DNA of 64,000 nt from CSP1-1 sp035620615. Its GTDB lineage: Archaea > Thermoproteota > Nitrososphaeria > Nitrososphaerales > Nitrosopumilaceae. Location: contig DASPGM010000005.1 in assembly GCA_035620615.1 (NCBI GenBank), forward strand, positions 1 through 64,000, given 5' to 3'. The position numbers were made by a program, and so were the translations under genes. Positions 26,120 to 33,385 of this stretch are shown here, in pieces. The notes below the pieces were generated by a model, which saw only the letters and a program-made list of their open reading frames with translations, ran no database searches and was not told the DNA's origin. Each line of letters begins with the position of its first letter. The stretch's first letter is position 1.

Positions 26120-26205
26120 GAATGTTAGAACCATTTGGTTTACTGGATTAGACAGTATAGATCTAATATCTGATCGCAGATTAGGAACAATGCAGGAGGT
26201 TTACA

Positions 26206-26457
26206 TTGGTCAAAACTAGAAGGACCAATAGATATTGTGTTGATTGCGGGGCTCGATTAGTTTACTATCCTAGACTATCAAATCCAAAAGCTCCAAACGA
26301 ACATCGAATCCTCGTTTATGCTTGCCCTGACTGCACTGATGACTTTGATAGACCTAAAATGTTTTCGATTCGAAGAAATCACGTTAATGATCCTTTAGAA
26401 ACCGTGGAAATCGAGATTAACCAGATAAGAAAAAAATCGGAAGTATCTATAAATTGA
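26206..26457 (+). CDS. small zinc-ribbon protein, 83 residues
   Basis: TTG start at 26206, supported by a Shine-Dalgarno AGGAGGT six bases upstream. Two Cys pairs (YCVDCGARL and YACPDCTDD) form a zinc ribbon, followed by a charged helical tail (VEIEINQIRKKSEVSIN). No catalytic residues; a nucleic-acid or protein-binding role is likely. A GATCGC-containing inverted repeat (ATCTG-ATCG-CAGAT, 26168-26181) sits in its promoter region. Confidence 0.72.
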   Translation: MVKTRRTNRYCVDCGARLVYYPRLSNPKAPNEHRILVYACPDCTDDFDRPKMFSIRRNHVNDPLETVEIEINQIRKKSEVSIN

Positions 26458-26514
26458 GTTTTTAGAAAAATATATTGATAAAGAAATATTTGTTTCAACA
26501 AACGTGGTTCATAA

Positions 26515-26736
26515 ATGAGTTTTGAGAAAAAAAGTAATTTTTGGTTTTTATTGCCTATTTTGTTGGGTTTGATTGGGGGTATTATAGCATTTTTTGTACT
26601 TAGAAAAGATGATCCCAGAAAAGCAAAAAACTGTCTTTATTTAGGTATAATACTTTTTGGGATTGGAATAATAATTAACCTTGCAATATTCGGAACCGAG
26701 CTTCCAATCAAAAATAATTTTGGGGTTAACTTGTAA
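26515..26736 (+). CDS. small membrane protein with two transmembrane helices
   Basis: 73 residues. Helix one is about residues 10-28 (WFLLPILLGLIGGIIAFFVL), then a polar RKDDPRKAKN loop, then helix two about 41-60 (YLGIILFGIGIIINLAIF). This hairpin layout is common in small thaumarchaeal membrane proteins; no specific family role is known. It follows the zinc-ribbon gene by 57 bp on the same strand. Confidence 0.65.
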   Translation: MSFEKKSNFWFLLPILLGLIGGIIAFFVLRKDDPRKAKNCLYLGIILFGIGIIINLAIFGTELPIKNNFGVNL

Positions 26737-26766
26737 AGTATCATAATTTTGAAATTACACTTAATA

Positions 26767-26943
26767 GCTAAACCCCCTGATTCTATCCTATACTTTACGA
26801 AGAATCCTATTTTTTCAAAAAGTTATGTTTTGAGGGGGGGTTTAACCTTTATTCCTAATTATTGCAGCCAAGAGGAAAAACACCCAGATAGCTCAGCTAG
26901 ATATGTGTGATGTTTATTTGATACGAATAGAAGCTAAACCCCC
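26767..26943. repeat. C-tract repeat: two direct copies and one inverted copy
   Basis: GCTAAACCCCC occurs at 26767-26777 and again at 26933-26943; the inverse AGGGGGGGTTTAA is at 26833-26845. The first and inverse copies could pair as a hairpin. The stretch 26737-27081 otherwise shows no open reading frame with coding character; it is probably decayed sequence. Confidence 0.5.
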
Positions 26944-27081
26944 TTATTAGTTAAAAAATTGTACTAAAATCTAGACGATTAGCTCCATAACGGGTATATT
27001 TCTGAGACCGAATATTCAGTAGTTGATTAAATTGGAGATTTCCATGATGCTTATGATACTACTATTTGGAGGAATTAAAAT

Positions 27082-27433
27082 TTGAGCACTCATGAGTGGT
27101 GGACTAATTCTCTCTATTTAGTTTCAGACAGGTATGATCTTAAGATTTCTAAGGAACTTAATTTCATTGCAAAAACTATACGAAAAAATAGTTATTAATC
27201 GATTTTTTAAGATGAAATATTTGGACATTCAAGATGTCAATGTTTAATTTGTGATTGTCGTATAGAGTTTGAATCTATCGATAAAGAAGAACTTCTAAAT
27301 ATAATCCAGCATGTGGACTTAATCCAAAACAAACCACGTTTGCAAAAAATGCTTAGGTAGTTCAATTTGTGAACAATACTTTGTTGGAAAACATTGTCAA
27401 TCTAAATGCAATTTAAAGGAAAAAACTTCAATA
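27082..27433 (+). pseudogene. decayed cysteine-rich (zinc finger-like) gene
   Basis: A Shine-Dalgarno GGAGG (27068-27072) precedes TTG 27082, opening a protein-like frame (STHEWWTNSLYLVSDRYDL ...) that stops at TAA 27196-27198. The same frame resumes after a second stop (27208-27210) with DEIFGHSRCQCLICDCRIEF. A frameshift near 27322-27340 is then needed to continue into HVCKKCLGSSICEQYF and KHCQSKC. Two in-frame stops and one frameshift in one Cys-rich product of roughly 115 residues indicate a pseudogene. The alternative is two or three separate tiny genes. Confidence 0.5.
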
Positions 27434-27463
27434 ATGTATCGATATACTAAGAAATGTAGATTT

Positions 27464-27589
27464 ATGGCCAAGTTTAATCCATTTGATTCTAAATACCCTG
27501 GAATGACAGGTTGGATGAATAGAAAGGTCATGCTCTATCTAGGTCTTGGCCTTGTTATACTAATTATTTATAGATATTTTCTTGAATAA
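27464..27589 (+). CDS. 41-residue membrane protein
   Basis: ATG 27464 to TAA 27589. A polar N-terminus (MAKFNPFDSKYPGMTGWMNRK) precedes one hydrophobic helix (VMLYLGLGLVILIIYRYF). The frame is continuous with the last part of the decayed Cys-rich gene upstream (an ATG at 27434 is another start), so it may either be an independent small gene or the surviving 3' end of that gene. It converges on the zinc-finger cyclase gene. Confidence 0.45.
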   Translation: MAKFNPFDSKYPGMTGWMNRKVMLYLGLGLVILIIYRYFLE

Positions 27590-27590
27590 T

Positions 27591-28340
27591 CTATTTTCTT
27601 CTTGACACGGAATATACTGGATACATGTACTTAATCCCAACTGAACATGAATTAATCATTTGGTATTGATAACCATGAATTTTTTTGACGGTTCTATACA
27701 TATCGCTTCCAATAACTATAGCGTTTTTGTCTGCAACATGATTAATTTTTGTACACATATTAACTGGAGTTCCAAAAACATCTATTGTTGAAGAATTATT
27801 AGTTTCCATAATACTTACTTCCCCATAATCCGCACTTATACGATAGTCTAAGGAAGGTAGTTTTAGTTTTTTAAGAATATTGTTTATGGATTTATGATCC
27901 TCAATCATTTTCATACAACATTCCAGACAATTTTTAAAGTCATAACTTTTAGATGCTTTAGAGGAATCCGGGAAATAAAAAAGAAGACTATCGCCAATAT
28001 TTTTAATAACAAATCCACCATGTTTTTCCACAATTTGTGCCATAGAATTTAAAAAAATTTCATAATATTTTGATAGTTTTTGTTGAGTAAGGGTGGCTGA
28101 AATTTTCGTTGAATTTACAATATCCACTAAGCAAACACAATAATTTTGGGATGTTTCCAAAAAATTTACCACATAGTGAGGTGTTTCCGGATTTAATTTT
28201 ACAGAATCTATGACTGAATTTTTACCTCTTGTAGATGAATGAGCATTTTTCAAATGTAGATTCACTTCATCTATGGAGGGAAAACTCTTCCCACAATAGT
28301 AACATTGACTTTTGGTCGAATGTCTTTGCAAATTTTCCAT
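27591..28340 (-). CDS. C2H2 zinc finger fused to a class III adenylyl cyclase domain
   Basis: 249 residues. Residues 13-34 form a classical C2H2 finger (C13-x2-C16-x12-H29-x4-H34). After a linker, residues about 67-245 are a class III nucleotidyl cyclase: metal-binding Asp73 (LVDIVNST) and Asp117 (NIGDSLLF). Lys113 and the Asp in TIDVFGTPVN are the residues expected for ATP rather than GTP. The Asn of VNMCTKI is kept, but the usual Arg four residues later is Lys. There is no membrane segment, so it is cytosolic. The finger may bind DNA, RNA or a partner and link it to cAMP formation. A second cyclase is at 60103-60963. Confidence 0.82.
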   Translation of the reverse strand: MENLQRHSTKSQCYYCGKSFPSIDEVNLHLKNAHSSTRGKNSVIDSVKLNPETPHYVVNFLETSQNYCVCLVDIVNSTKISATLTQQKLSKYYEIFLNSMAQIVEKHGGFVIKNIGDSLLFYFPDSSKASKSYDFKNCLECCMKMIEDHKSINNILKKLKLPSLDYRISADYGEVSIMETNNSSTIDVFGTPVNMCTKINHVADKNAIVIGSDMYRTVKKIHGYQYQMINSCSVGIKYMYPVYSVSRRK

Positions 28341-28483
28341 GCCTGAAATCTTATAAAAATACTATATGAAGATGATGAGCAAAATTTTGAACATGAAACA
28401 TCTTGTGATCTCATTTTTTTACTTATATCCTCCCTTAATCTCTCTTATTTTTATCAAAATTTCAAGAAATCGAACATTAGATA

Positions 28484-28936
28484 TTAAAATCGCTTTGTGA
28501 TGAATTGATAGGTTTTTTCACTCATTTCTATTATTTGTCCTAAAGCATAATGAATTACTTCCTGAGTAAATTTTTCCACATTATCTAAAACTAAATAAAC
28601 ACCAATAATGATTTTTCCATCTTCTTTAAAGATTTTATGTATGGCGTGTATTGAATCACAAAAATCTTTAACTAATTTTTTGAAATTTTCTTGTTCTGAT
28701 TCGTTTAATTTATTATACCTTGCTGTTTGTGGGTTTCTCAGAAAAATTTTTCCACTTAAAACTATCACGCCTAATTGCTTTTTTGGTTCAAAAATTTCAA
28801 TTGGAATTTTAAATGAACCAGAATCTTTGATCAAAATATGAAAAGTGTCATCGCTACTTTTTATATCTTTAAACGAATAGTTTTCATGTATTAACCACCT
28901 TTCAACATTATCCCGAAGCTTATTTACATTGTTCAT
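28484..28936 (-). CDS. DUF2299-like archaeal protein
   Basis: 150 residues. The layout (LRDNVERWLIHENYSFKDI, DTFHILIKDSGSFKIPIEIFEP, VIVLSGKIFL, then a C-terminal helical part with KIIIGVYLVLDN) resembles DUF2299 proteins of unknown function, which have a tail-fold reminiscent of secretion chaperones. The assignment is from memory of the pattern. A 12-bp palindrome ATTACATGTAAT lies 3 bp upstream of the start (28939-28950), a possible operator. Confidence 0.55.
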   Translation of the reverse strand: MNNVNKLRDNVERWLIHENYSFKDIKSSDDTFHILIKDSGSFKIPIEIFEPKKQLGVIVLSGKIFLRNPQTARYNKLNESEQENFKKLVKDFCDSIHAIHKIFKEDGKIIIGVYLVLDNVEKFTQEVIHYALGQIIEMSEKTYQFITKRF

Positions 28937-29247
28937 GTATTACATGTAATCTTACGCCTAAAATATGTATTATTTAAGTAAAATAACAATAAGCCGATCT
29001 ATTTTTTTTATACTAAATTTTGTAAAATATTTTAATAAAAAAAATTCATAGACGAAAAAGAAATTTTACATTTTTTACCTCGTGTTTTAGATGAATTATG
29101 TCAACGAAAATTTATGTATAGAATTATTCACTACTTTAATTTTAAAAACATGAGTTTTCGATCATTTTTTAGTCAAAATAATGCATAATTTACACTAAAA
29201 CTTCTGACTTGCACTACATAAGACGGAAAAGAATACGATCAAAAACA
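28937..29247. other. 311-bp intergenic region
   Basis: Very AT-rich. It holds the ATTACATGTAAT palindrome next to the DUF2299-like gene and, near 29185-29195, AT-rich sequence suitable as a promoter for the basic protein gene at 29248. Only trivial reading frames (20 residues or fewer) occur. I see no RNA gene or repeat in it. Confidence 0.5.
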
Positions 29248-29463
29248 ATGGCAGCATCAAAAGCTAAAAGAAGTGCTGCAGCAAGAAAAGCTGCACGCAC
29301 TAGAAAACGAAATGCGGCATTGAAAGCAGCAGCAAGAAAATCTTCTAGAAGAAGATCTGCAAGAAGAACCGCACGACGAACAGTACGACGTTCAGCACGA
29401 CGAACAGTACGACGTGCAGCACGACGTACAACCAGAAGAGCAGCACGACGAAGACGTCGTTAA
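29248..29463 (+). CDS. Arg/Lys/Ala-rich histone H1-like basic protein
   Basis: 71 residues from ATG 29248; an upstream TTG at 29209 would add 13 basic residues but lacks support. After MAASKAKRSAAARKAART the protein turns into degenerate repeats of the type ARRTxRRSARRT, ending RRAARRRRR. Almost half of it is Arg or Lys, with no acidic residue. Composition resembles bacterial Hc1/HctB and eukaryotic H1 tails, so nucleoid DNA compaction is the likely role. It is encoded alone, followed by two palindromic elements. Confidence 0.75.
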   Translation: MAASKAKRSAAARKAARTRKRNAALKAAARKSSRRRSARRTARRTVRRSARRTVRRAARRTTRRAARRRRR

Positions 29464-29619
29464 ACTGCCCATTTTTTTTTTCTAATTTTTTAATAAATTA
29501 ATTATCAAATTTATTTTTAAGCTGCAAAATGCTTTTGAAAAAATTAATTTTCTGTGTATTGTAATGTTCATCTCATCTGGGTTTCTGTTTTTCTATTAAT
29601 TTTTATGTAGAAGACTATG

Positions 29620-29645
29620 TTTCTAAATTCGAATTATGAAATATA
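29620..29645. repeat. palindromic 26-bp element, copy 2
   Basis: Identical over 26 bp to the copy at 26094-26119 (TTTCTAAATTCGAATTATGA then AATATA). It lies about 155 bp downstream of the basic protein gene and 41 bp before copy 3. Confidence 0.6.
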
Positions 29646-29686
29646 TTGTTTTCTTTAATAAATTAATAAAATCAAAAACTATAATC

Positions 29687-29712
29687 TTTCTAAATTCGAA
29701 TTTAGAAATATA
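29687..29712. repeat. palindromic element, copy 3 (perfect palindrome)
   Basis: The core TCTAAATTCGAATTTAGA, with TT and AA on either side, is a perfect 22-bp palindrome, followed by TATA. It ends 1 bp before the 3' end of the PPOX-family gene on the - strand and downstream of the basic protein gene on the + strand, a position suited to a bidirectional terminator. Confidence 0.6.
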
Positions 29713-29713
29713 A

Positions 29714-30163
29714 TTATTTACTCATATCATTTTTAGTATTAAATTCTGGCAAAACATAAACATTATTTGGATGTATTTTTAAAACTATTCTTTTTTCTCC
29801 AGGGCGTTTAAATGGATAAGTTTCTTTTTTCATGTATTTTTTTGTAAGTTTATTTGCATGGGAATAATCATAGTCTGAAATAATTTCTACAACTTTTCCT
29901 TTGATAGTTGTCATGTTAAGTGGGTCGTTTTTATCAACTACTGAAACAGCTACTCTGGGATCCCGTAAAATATTTTTGTGCTTTAATCTTCCTTCTGCTG
30001 TATTTATCCAAATGTGGTCATTCTCATAATTAGCCCAGACAGGTGACAATTGTGGTGAACCGTCTTTCATTATTGTAGCTATAAACACTAAATTACTTCC
30101 TTCAAAAAGTTTAACTGCTTTATCGTTGATTAAGGTCAATTTTCCATGAGCACCATTTATCAT
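29714..30163 (-). CDS. pyridoxamine 5'-phosphate oxidase-like (F420/FMN-binding split barrel) protein
   Basis: 149 residues. The split-barrel pattern of PPOX-class F420-dependent enzymes is visible: LVFIATIMKDGSPQLSPVWA, HIWINTAEGRLKHKNILRDP, RVAVSVVDKNDPLNMTTIKG and the later KIHPNNVYVLPEF. Members reduce small substrates with F420H2 or bind FMN; thaumarchaea make F420. Substrate unknown. It stands alone with a palindromic element at its 3' end. Confidence 0.82.
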   Translation of the reverse strand: MINGAHGKLTLINDKAVKLFEGSNLVFIATIMKDGSPQLSPVWANYENDHIWINTAEGRLKHKNILRDPRVAVSVVDKNDPLNMTTIKGKVVEIISDYDYSHANKLTKKYMKKETYPFKRPGEKRIVLKIHPNNVYVLPEFNTKNDMSK

Positions 30164-30346
30164 GATGTGTAATTAGTATTTCTATATATCCTAAACAATA
30201 ATCCATATTTTCTAATACTTTGGAATGAAAATTAATAATGTATTACAACATTTTTGAATTATTTTAAAAATTAAATTATCAATTTATTTAAATGAGAATA
30301 ATCCGTATCTTTTGTTTCTTGACTTATTTTTCTTGATTTTTTAAAA

Positions 30347-30751
30347 TCAGAGAGCTAAAGTTTCTATGTTCTCGTTCATAGATAGCCCATAATCCATTAT
30401 GTATTTTTTAAGATCATTGATACATTTTTTAGGTACAGCTATACAAAAGGGCAAGTATGTACGTGTAGACCCCATTTTTAACATCACTACATTTCCAAAA
30501 TCTTCAAATTGTTCTCTTGTACGTTCACTTGAAAGAAAAGTACATGTTTTTGCTTCTCCAATATGATAAAATTCTTCATCAGGTTTTTTAGCAATTACAT
30601 CTGGCTCATGGTTTCCAATAGTCTCACATTTTTCATATCCTTCATATGAAGCAGAAATTATTTGTAATCCCTTTGATTCAAAATAATCAATTATTCCTTT
30701 TACTAATTTTTTATGTTCTATGAAATTTTCTGTCAACACCAAACTCATCAA
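30347..30751 (-). CDS. putative PD-(D/E)XK nuclease-like protein
   Basis: 134 residues. An N-terminal helix (HKKLVKGIIDYFESKG) leads to the strand pair NHEPDVIAKKP and FYHIGEAKTCTFLS, which carries the D ... ExK layout of restriction-endonuclease-like enzymes (EPDVIA, GEAK). A further helix (ERTREQFEDFGNVVMLK) follows. A role in DNA or RNA cleavage is inferred from the motif only. It is isolated in a loose region with no partner methylase or restriction gene. Confidence 0.55.
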   Translation of the reverse strand: MMSLVLTENFIEHKKLVKGIIDYFESKGLQIISASYEGYEKCETIGNHEPDVIAKKPDEEFYHIGEAKTCTFLSSERTREQFEDFGNVVMLKMGSTRTYLPFCIAVPKKCINDLKKYIMDYGLSMNENIETLAL

Positions 30752-30833
30752 GATGAAATCTTATTTAAAAAATCCTATGTTCGTCAAAAAAGAATTCATT
30801 ATTTTATCCAATGTTTTATAATTCATTAAAAGT

Positions 30834-30888
30834 AGCACGGAACTTAAGGCCAGACAACGGTTGTACGTCGGCGACAGTTCCAGGTGCT
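30834..30888 (+). ncRNA. candidate structured small RNA
   Basis: In a 430-bp gap, a GC-richer block folds on paper: AGCACGGAAC (30834-30843) pairs with GTTCC-AG-GTGCT (30877-30888), ten base pairs with a 2-nt bulge. The interior holds ACAACGGTTGT and GTCGGCGAC, both self-complementary. A TATA-like TTTTATAA is at about 30813-30820. No protein frame covers it. The strand is assigned from the TATA position and is uncertain. The rest of the gap to 31183 shows nothing recognisable. Confidence 0.45.
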
Positions 30889-31183
30889 AATTGATTTTTC
30901 AAAGGTTTTAGGAAATTTGTATATTCTAGTATGTAATTTTTGATCAAACGGTCTTAATTGGCTTACCAGGATCATATGAAATCGATCAAATTATTCTCAA
31001 TTACTGGTGATATATTTGAGATTTTAACCATATGATGAATAAAATGAAGTATTTTTCTCTTTTACGATCTAGAAAACGCGGTCTCTGAGAGTATGAATTC
31101 AACTAGAAATTTTAAAAGTTGATTATTTGCTTGTTAAATGAAATTTAGCATGATTTTTTTAATATAGTGTTGTAACAAATATT

Positions 31184-31525
31184 GTGGATAAGCAACAAAT
31201 CGAATTAGTTACTTCAAATACTCCAAATGATGTTCAACTAAAACAATTAAAAGAATTTTTTAAAGAAATGCCAATTGAAGAAATTCTTGCTGGACTGAAA
31301 TTTGCAAAAAATCGATGGGCAGCAAAAGATGCTGGTGTACTTAAAGTAGGACGAAAAAGTATTATCCAAAAAGAAGTTCATTCTGTAACATTAGAGCAAG
31401 CTCAATGGCGTCTTAAAAACTGGAAAATGATGATAGCAAATTATCGGCGCCGTGGGTATAGTTATCCTACAATATCGCGAATTAAAAAGATATTGATTCA
31501 AAAAAGTAAAAAAAAATCTAGATAG
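31184..31525 (+). CDS. basic hypothetical protein, 113 residues
   Basis: GTG start at 31184. Helical and basic, particularly at the end (YRRRGYSYPTISRIKKILIQKSKKKSR). Central part: MPIEEILAGLKFAKNRWAAKDAG then VTLEQAQWRLKNWKMMIANY. The family is not recognised; nucleic-acid binding is possible from charge. It converges on the CdvB-like gene with an 8-bp overlap. Confidence 0.6.
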   Translation: MDKQQIELVTSNTPNDVQLKQLKEFFKEMPIEEILAGLKFAKNRWAAKDAGVLKVGRKSIIQKEVHSVTLEQAQWRLKNWKMMIANYRRRGYSYPTISRIKKILIQKSKKKSR

Positions 31526-32177
31526 AATAAATCTGTCTTCTTTCAGATAAAATTTCTCCTGGAAGATTTGAAGGAATATCTGGAATGTTCTCTTTTGTTT
31601 GTCCTTCAATTACTGCTTGTGCTTCCTCTAGGATTGCTACAGTGTCTGCACTGCCTTCTCGTGAGATGACACTTGTTTCTTGGTGGGACATGGCTGAACC
31701 AGTCAACACATCACCTAATATCTTTGAGAGATCTTGCATAGATGAGTTTGCTTGTGGCATAATTCCACCTAATGATACTCCTAGTCCTTTAATGACTGAC
31801 ATACATGGACTAAGTGTTACAACCACATCGCCTAATTCTGAAACTGTGTTAAGTCTAATGTTAATTTGTTCCATGGATAGTTTGGCATTACTTACCATGT
31901 TATTCATTTTTCTAATTTCTTGTAGCTCAATAGCATATGCCTTTGCGTAAGAGTGATTGTTTGACCTTTGGGCTTGAATAATTTTTTGAAATATATGGTC
32001 ATGTTTTTTTTGTAGCTTTTCTGAAATGCTTGCTAATTTAGTAATTTGAAGCTCTAATTTTTTTTGGGCATCTTCTATTTTATTTTTAATTGGAGCGTCG
32101 GGTTTAACTTTTCCAAAAACCTTTTGAGATAATCCTATACCTTCATTTTTACTCCAATTATTTGTTAGTGAACCCAA
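31518..32177 (-). CDS. cdvB: CdvB-like ESCRT-III (Snf7-domain) protein
   Basis: 219 residues. The long coiled-coil core (KLELQITKLASISEKLQKKHD, SYAKAYAIELQEIRKMNNMVSNAKL, ISIRLNTVSELGDVVVTL-like NIRLNTVSELGDVVVTL) followed by a short PxxP-type tail (IPDIPSNLPGEIL) matches archaeal CdvB/ESCRT-III proteins, which form contracting filaments in cell division. Thaumarchaea carry several CdvB paralogues; cdvA and cdvC are not in this window, so this is a stand-alone paralogue. Confidence 0.82.
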   Translation of the reverse strand: MGSLTNNWSKNEGIGLSQKVFGKVKPDAPIKNKIEDAQKKLELQITKLASISEKLQKKHDHIFQKIIQAQRSNNHSYAKAYAIELQEIRKMNNMVSNAKLSMEQINIRLNTVSELGDVVVTLSPCMSVIKGLGVSLGGIMPQANSSMQDLSKILGDVLTGSAMSHQETSVISREGSADTVAILEEAQAVIEGQTKENIPDIPSNLPGEILSERRQIYSI

Positions 32178-32271
32178 ATTTTTCCACTATGGCTCAAAAA
32201 ATTTGTTTTAAACTACGGTGTATCTTGCACGTGTGTAACTCTAGTTACATTGATCTGTGGTGACATTAATG

Positions 32272-33381
32272 TTAGCCAAACGTAAATGTATAAATCTGAA
32301 AACCAGGATTAGATACAACAATTTCTAACGTATGGCTAGCAGCTTCATCTGAATTAATTATATTATACAAACCGGCTTCTTTTATGCGCACTTTACTTGA
32401 AACAACATCTGTTCCAGCAAATTTTGATGTGATTAGTTCTCCATCAATGAGAATGCTCAAGTTGGCTTCATTAGACGCTACGATGTTTACTTCCTTGGCA
32501 AAGTAAGGGAGTTTAATTATCCCTTCATTGGAAACAAGCTCCATACTCCCCTGCAAATTTTTCCATGTTCCATTTAGGTAGTAATTGTGTATCTGTAATT
32601 CTTTGGGAATTGTGTATTCAACATTTTTTTCTGGAATAAAACCTTCTGAATTACCTAACTGATTTCTACCCGCTACAAAATCATATCCAAAGTATAGTTC
32701 AGGAGTTCTCAAATTAGTATGCTCAAATTCTTTAATTGAAACAAGATCTTCAGAGGTTACGATATTTAATCCTAATTTTGATGCCCGTTCTTCTAAAAGT
32801 TCTTGAATAATTTTTTCTGTTTGTTTATAGCCCCCTTCTCCAATGTGATCATAGCGAATGTATCCTTCGCTATCGGCGATATATTTTCTTGGCCAGTATC
32901 TATTTTCAAAGGCCTTCCATGTTTTCATTTCATTATCCATAACAACTGGATACATAATTCCATTTTTTTGAACTGCCATTTTTACATTATTAAGATCTTT
33001 CTCAAATTCAAATTCAGGTGAATGTATTCCAATAATTAACAAACCATCATCTACATATTTTTCGTTCCATGCAGTAATGTAAGGAATTGTTCTAATACAA
33101 TTTATGCAGCTATATGTCCAAAAATCATATAATACAACTTTTCCCTCAATATTTTTTGAAAGGTCTTCAGGTGTGGTATTAATAAAATTCTCAATACCTG
33201 TTAAAGCAGGGGCCTTTTTGAACTTACTTTTATCAATAATATTAGTTGACGGTTCATCTCCAACTTTAGTTGTTAAAGAAGAATCACTGGTTTCTAGAGT
33301 GGAAAATATCTGGCTTAGTCCTATTACTGCTGCAATTATTATTCCTCCAAAAACAATTGCAGTTTTGATTTCTGTTTTCAT
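32272..33381 (-). CDS. TlpA/DipZ-like membrane-anchored thioredoxin-fold protein
   Basis: 369 residues. An N-terminal anchor (residues about 7-24) precedes a redoxin domain with active site C92-I-N-C95 in DFWTYSCINCIRTIP, then a beta-rich C-terminal domain (about 225-369), as in the extracytoplasmic half of DipZ/DsbD-type proteins. It would pass electrons received from CcdA to exported protein disulfides. ccdA lies 4 bp upstream on the same strand, so the pair is a split DipZ operon. Confidence 0.87.
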   Translation of the reverse strand: MKTEIKTAIVFGGIIIAAVIGLSQIFSTLETSDSSLTTKVGDEPSTNIIDKSKFKKAPALTGIENFINTTPEDLSKNIEGKVVLYDFWTYSCINCIRTIPYITAWNEKYVDDGLLIIGIHSPEFEFEKDLNNVKMAVQKNGIMYPVVMDNEMKTWKAFENRYWPRKYIADSEGYIRYDHIGEGGYKQTEKIIQELLEERASKLGLNIVTSEDLVSIKEFEHTNLRTPELYFGYDFVAGRNQLGNSEGFIPEKNVEYTIPKELQIHNYYLNGTWKNLQGSMELVSNEGIIKLPYFAKEVNIVASNEANLSILIDGELITSKFAGTDVVSSKVRIKEAGLYNIINSDEAASHTLEIVVSNPGFQIYTFTFG

Positions 33382-33385
33382 TTAA

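Noticed and set aside
26886..26902. tRNA-like D-arm fragment (AGATAGCTCAGCTAGA) downstream of tRNA-Asn, as a possible attachment site or tRNA remnant
   Set aside because: Only a short D-arm-like match; no acceptor, anticodon or T arm can be folded, and no integrase gene is present.
28370..28410. C/D-box guide RNA candidate (ATGATGA box upstream of the cyclase gene)
   Set aside because: A C-like box is present, but no D (CTGA) box or C'/D' pair with proper spacing follows.
29209..29247. Upstream TTG start for the basic protein
   Set aside because: The added 13 residues precede a well-placed ATG at 29248 that gives the typical MAASKAKR start; no ribosome binding site supports the TTG.
30936..31060. 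Possible decayed gene (frame containing LIGLPGSYEIDQII)
   Set aside because: Too short, stops in all frames and no recognisable homologous pattern.
26737..31183. Genomic island or mobile element
   Set aside because: The region is loose and contains repeats and a pseudogene, but no integrase, transposase, direct terminal repeats or tRNA 3' duplication is visible.
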